From assembly GCA_013043295.1 (NCBI GenBank), contig JABDOO010000122.1:1-7852 (forward strand): a stretch of DNA of 7,852 bases, written 5' to 3'. A model generated the notes under the pieces. That model did not search any database, had not been told where the DNA came from, and saw only the letters and a program-made list of their open reading frames with translations. This stretch comes from Candidatus Nitrosopumilus sp. GTDB lineage: Archaea > Thermoproteota > Nitrososphaeria > Nitrososphaerales > Nitrosopumilaceae. This document shows, in pieces, positions 5,718-7,852 of the stretch. Each line of letters opens with the position of its first letter. The stretch's first letter is position 1. Made by a program: the position numbers and the translations under genes.

Positions 5718-6797
5718 ATGAAAGCTGTAGTATACAACGAATATGCACCAGATGATAATTATGCTAAGATCCTTAAAGTCCAGGATATAGATGAGCCAAA
5801 ACCAAAACCAGATGAGGTAATTTTTACCAATAAAGCATCTGCCCTAAATTATAATGATATTTGGGGAATGAGAGGAGTTCCAGTAGCAGTTCCTCTTCCA
5901 CATGTTTCAGGTTCAGATGTAGCTGGAGATGTAATCGCCGTAGGTGAAGATGTAACAAATTTCAAAGTTGGAGACAGAGTAGTTTCTCATTCTAATCTTG
6001 CATGCAGAGTTTGTAAAGCATGTACTGATGGTAGAGAATTTGATTGTACCAAAAGACAAGTTTGGGGTTTCCAAACTGGACCTCTTTGGGGTGCATACTC
6101 TGAACAAATCCATTTACCAGAAGTTAATGTATCAAAAATTCCTGAGGGAGTTTCATATGATGATGCAGCAGCAGCATCCATGACCCTTCTTACTTCCTGG
6201 CACATGTTGGTAGGAAGAGCAAAAATCACTCCAGGTCAAACCGTACTCATTATGGGTGGTGGTTCTGGAGTTGGAAGCTTTGGAATTCAAATTGCCAAAT
6301 TGTATAACTGTGACGTAATTGCAACTGCAAGTCCAGACAAACTTGACAAATGTAGAGAATTAGGTGCAGATTATGCAGTTGATCATAGAAAAGACGATTG
6401 GCAAAAAGAAGTCTTTAAAATTACTAAAGAAATTGCAAAAACAAAAGGTGAAGCACCTGGAATTGATATTGCATTTGATCATATTGGTCAAACACACTTT
6501 AACAAACAATTGACACTACTCAAGTATGGTGCATCTCTTGTTTCATGTGGTGCAACTACAGGTTATGACGCACAAATTGATCTTAGACACATATTCTTCA
6601 AAGGAATTAACGTCTTAGGTTCTACACAAGGAACTAAAGCTGAACTTGATCAAGGTCTATATTGGATGGGCCAAGGTAAGATCAAAGCTGCAATTGACTC
6701 TACTTACACATTTGAGCAAGCAGCTGAGGCTCACACAAAGATGTTAACCGGAAAAGGAATGTTCGGTAAAATCTTAATGAAGCCCGAAGGCGCTTAG
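5718..6797 (+). CDS. Medium-chain dehydrogenase/reductase, enoyl-CoA (acryloyl/crotonyl-CoA) reductase-like or quinone oxidoreductase-like
   Basis: A 359-residue NAD(P)H-dependent cytosolic oxidoreductase of the zinc alcohol dehydrogenase superfamily. The N-terminal GroES-like half contains ALNYNDIWGMRG (42-53) and PHVSGSDVAGDVIAVGEDVTNFKVGDRVVSH (61-91). Structural-zinc ligands Cys96, Cys99, Cys102 and Cys110 are intact. The catalytic-zinc Cys (normally in 'GxCHTD') is replaced within NYND, and the His-Glu of 'GHE' is Ser-Asp, so alcohol oxidation by zinc is unlikely. The Rossmann half carries GGGSGVGSFG (180-189) and, after the second strand, SPDKLDKC, more suited to NADPH. NYND, GSDVAG and the VWGF segment after the zinc lobe resemble crotonyl-CoA reductase/carboxylase relatives. 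An acryloyl-CoA to propionyl-CoA step in the 3-hydroxypropionate/4-hydroxybutyrate cycle is one candidate role; quinone reduction is another. The lyase gene follows after 7 nt. Confidence 0.85.
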   Translation: MKAVVYNEYAPDDNYAKILKVQDIDEPKPKPDEVIFTNKASALNYNDIWGMRGVPVAVPLPHVSGSDVAGDVIAVGEDVTNFKVGDRVVSHSNLACRVCKACTDGREFDCTKRQVWGFQTGPLWGAYSEQIHLPEVNVSKIPEGVSYDDAAAASMTLLTSWHMLVGRAKITPGQTVLIMGGGSGVGSFGIQIAKLYNCDVIATASPDKLDKCRELGADYAVDHRKDDWQKEVFKITKEIAKTKGEAPGIDIAFDHIGQTHFNKQLTLLKYGASLVSCGATTGYDAQIDLRHIFFKGINVLGSTQGTKAELDQGLYWMGQGKIKAAIDSTYTFEQAAEAHTKMLTGKGMFGKILMKPEGA

Positions 6798-6804
6798 TCA
6801 TTTA

Positions 6805-7659
6805 ATGACTCAGCTCTTTCGAAGTCTCATTTTTGTTCCTGGAAATAATTCCAGATTCTTGGAAAAAGCTAAAAGCCTGCATGCTGACATTGTATGTTTT
6901 GATTTAGAGGATTCTGTTCCTGACAAAGAAAAAACAAATGCAAGAAAGTTAATCAAATCTGCTTTAAAATCTAGAAAATCATACAAATCCTCAATTTTTG
7001 TCAGAACCAATTCTCCATTTTCAGGCAAAATTCCTTCAGATCTTAAAGAAGTTGTTCAAAAAGGAATTGATGGAATTGTAATCCCTAAAGTAAACAATGT
7101 GGCAGAAATGAAGAAAATCATTAAAACCCTCACTACTTTGGAAAAAACTCGAAAACTAAAACCTATTCAAATTATTCCATCAATTGAATCCGCAGAGGGA
7201 GTAGTCAATACATATGACATTGCATCTTTTAGTAAACGAATATCTGCTGTAGTTTTTGGTGTTTTTGATTTGTTAAATGATTTAGGAGTAGAATATACAA
7301 AAAATTCTGAAGGAGAAAAGTATTCTAGAAGAAAAATCCCTGTGGATGCACATGCAGCAGGAGTAGCTGCAATTGATGCAATCTGGCAAGATCTTAAAGA
7401 TTCTAAAGGATTAGAACAAGATTGCAAATTAGGAAAAAGTCTTGGCTATACTGGAAAAAGCATTATTCATCCGGATCAAATTTCAGTTGTACACAAATTA
7501 TTCCATCCAAATAAAAATGAAATTTTATGGGCTGAAAAAGTCTGTAAAATTTACCTTCAATCCTCTAAGAAAGGTAAGGGCGCAACTACAGTTGAGGGTA
7601 AAATGATTGATGAGGTTCATTTCAAACAAGCAAAAGCACTACTAGAACTTGTAAAATAA
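6805..7659 (+). CDS. HpcH/HpaI-CitE family CoA-ester lyase (malyl-/citramalyl-/citryl-CoA lyase-like)
   Basis: A 284-residue TIM-barrel enzyme of the family that cleaves or forms C-C bonds in 3-hydroxyacyl-CoA thioesters, with Mg2+. Motifs in order: RSLIFVPGNNSRFLEKAKSLHADIVCFDLEDSVPDKEKTNAR (6-47, with the family's DLEDsV); FVRTNS with substrate-binding Arg67; GIDGIVIPKVNN (87-98); IIPSIESAEG with metal ligand Glu128; VFGVFDLLNDLG with metal ligand Asp155; and GKSIIHPDQI (217-226) followed by the Phe-x-Pro and Glu-Ile-x-x-Ala elements of the C-terminus. The residue before Asp155 is Phe, where Glu is frequent in CitE proteins. Length is normal for stand-alone CitE-like proteins; no CitD/CitF partners are present, so a true citrate lyase complex is unlikely. 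The 7-nt gap and lack of a promoter suggest cotranscription with the reductase. Actual substrate is not determinable here. Confidence 0.88.
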   Translation: MTQLFRSLIFVPGNNSRFLEKAKSLHADIVCFDLEDSVPDKEKTNARKLIKSALKSRKSYKSSIFVRTNSPFSGKIPSDLKEVVQKGIDGIVIPKVNNVAEMKKIIKTLTTLEKTRKLKPIQIIPSIESAEGVVNTYDIASFSKRISAVVFGVFDLLNDLGVEYTKNSEGEKYSRRKIPVDAHAAGVAAIDAIWQDLKDSKGLEQDCKLGKSLGYTGKSIIHPDQISVVHKLFHPNKNEILWAEKVCKIYLQSSKKGKGATTVEGKMIDEVHFKQAKALLELVK

Positions 7660-7671
7660 TATCTTTCTAAT

Positions 7672-7852
7672 TTACTTTATTTGTTCTAAAATAATTTTCA
7701 TACTGGTACTATTATCAATTACTTTATCATTCACAATTGCAGTTACAGCAATTTTGTCTTTTTTAATATCAAGTTTTATTTCTTCAAAAATACATTGTAG
7801 CTCAGATATTTTTTTACTTTCACTCAGCACTTTTCTTTTTTCAACAATTAAT
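7672..7852 (-). CDS. C-terminal end of an unrecognised protein (5' part beyond the window)
   Basis: On the minus strand a frame is open from the window edge to a TAA at 7674-7672, giving 59 residues that begin LIVEKRKVLSESKK and end STSMKIILEQIK. It has alternating charged and hydrophobic residues: a likely helix (residues 4-25), a strand-like stretch KIAVTAIVNDKVI and a final helix, which looks like a real soluble protein rather than chance. I do not recognise the family from this fragment. It is convergent with the lyase gene: the two stop codons are 12 nt apart, so the transcripts must end inside one another or in the small T-rich gap. No start is available, so full length is unknown. Confidence 0.6.
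   Translation of the reverse strand, partial: LIVEKRKVLSESKKISELQCIFEEIKLDIKKDKIAVTAIVNDKVIDNSTSMKIILEQIK

Noticed and set aside
5913..6229. Overlapping open frames on both strands inside the reductase gene
   Set aside because: The zinc-lobe and nucleotide-binding motifs of the reductase run through the same bases in frame, so these alternatives are shadows.
6810..7427. Open frames on the minus strand opposite the CitE-like lyase (about 72 and 86 codons)
   Set aside because: They lie fully within a well-conserved plus-strand gene and have no recognisable domain; they arise from its codon pattern.
7672..7852. Reading the minus-strand fragment as a Pcc1-like KEOPS subunit because of its 'DNSTSMKIILEQI' end
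   Set aside because: The resemblance is limited to a short C-terminal pattern and cannot be supported from 59 residues.

Overview
The window reads as chromosomal DNA of an ammonia-oxidising thaumarchaeon (Nitrososphaerota), most like Nitrosopumilus or a close marine relative. The evidence is strongly AT-rich coding sequence, information-processing genes of archaeal type (Nep1, RNase P component 4, ribosomal protein eS19, a PDCD5-family protein), TATA boxes about 27 nt upstream of start codons with no Shine-Dalgarno sequence, and a secreted protein ending in SWIKNNA..WWADG repeats, a module I associate with thaumarchaeal surface proteins. The taxon is inferred from these features, not from a database search.

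Layout, left to right. Positions 1-912 hold the C-terminal part of an adenosylcobalamin-dependent (class II) ribonucleotide reductase, followed by a T-rich terminator-like stretch. Positions 959-2747 hold a membrane-anchored protein resembling a clan-A glycoside hydrolase and, one nucleotide later, the rRNA methyltransferase Nep1. A tRNA-Gly(TCC) gene lies at 2770-2843. Next come RNase P protein component 4 (2894-3196), a secreted beta-rich protein with two C-terminal SWIKNNA repeats (3237-4823), eS19 (4932-5384) and a PDCD5-like protein (5392-5676). A probable two-gene metabolic unit follows: a medium-chain reductase that keeps the structural zinc site but has lost the catalytic one (5718-6797), and a CitE/HpcH-type CoA-ester lyase (6805-7659). 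The window closes with the 3' end of an unrecognised minus-strand gene (7672-7852), convergent with the lyase.

How it fits together. Nep1, tRNA-Gly, RNase P component 4, eS19 and PDCD5 form a ribosome and RNA-maturation neighbourhood. Nep1 and eS19 are functionally linked in eukaryotic small-subunit assembly. The secreted-protein gene interrupts this group. An exact 19-nt direct repeat, ATATCTCAATGATTTATAA, occurs at each edge of it (3185-3203 and 4889-4907). Each copy carries a TATA box, and the left copy also contains the stop codon of the RNase P gene. The simplest reading is that RNase P component 4 once sat directly upstream of eS19, and that the roughly 1.7-kb segment arrived with a duplication of the junction and promoter.

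No mobile-element gene, CRISPR array or defence system is visible, and no stretch over 300 bases lacks a gene. The least understood items are the repeat-flanked secreted protein, the anchored hydrolase-like protein and the reductase-lyase pair.
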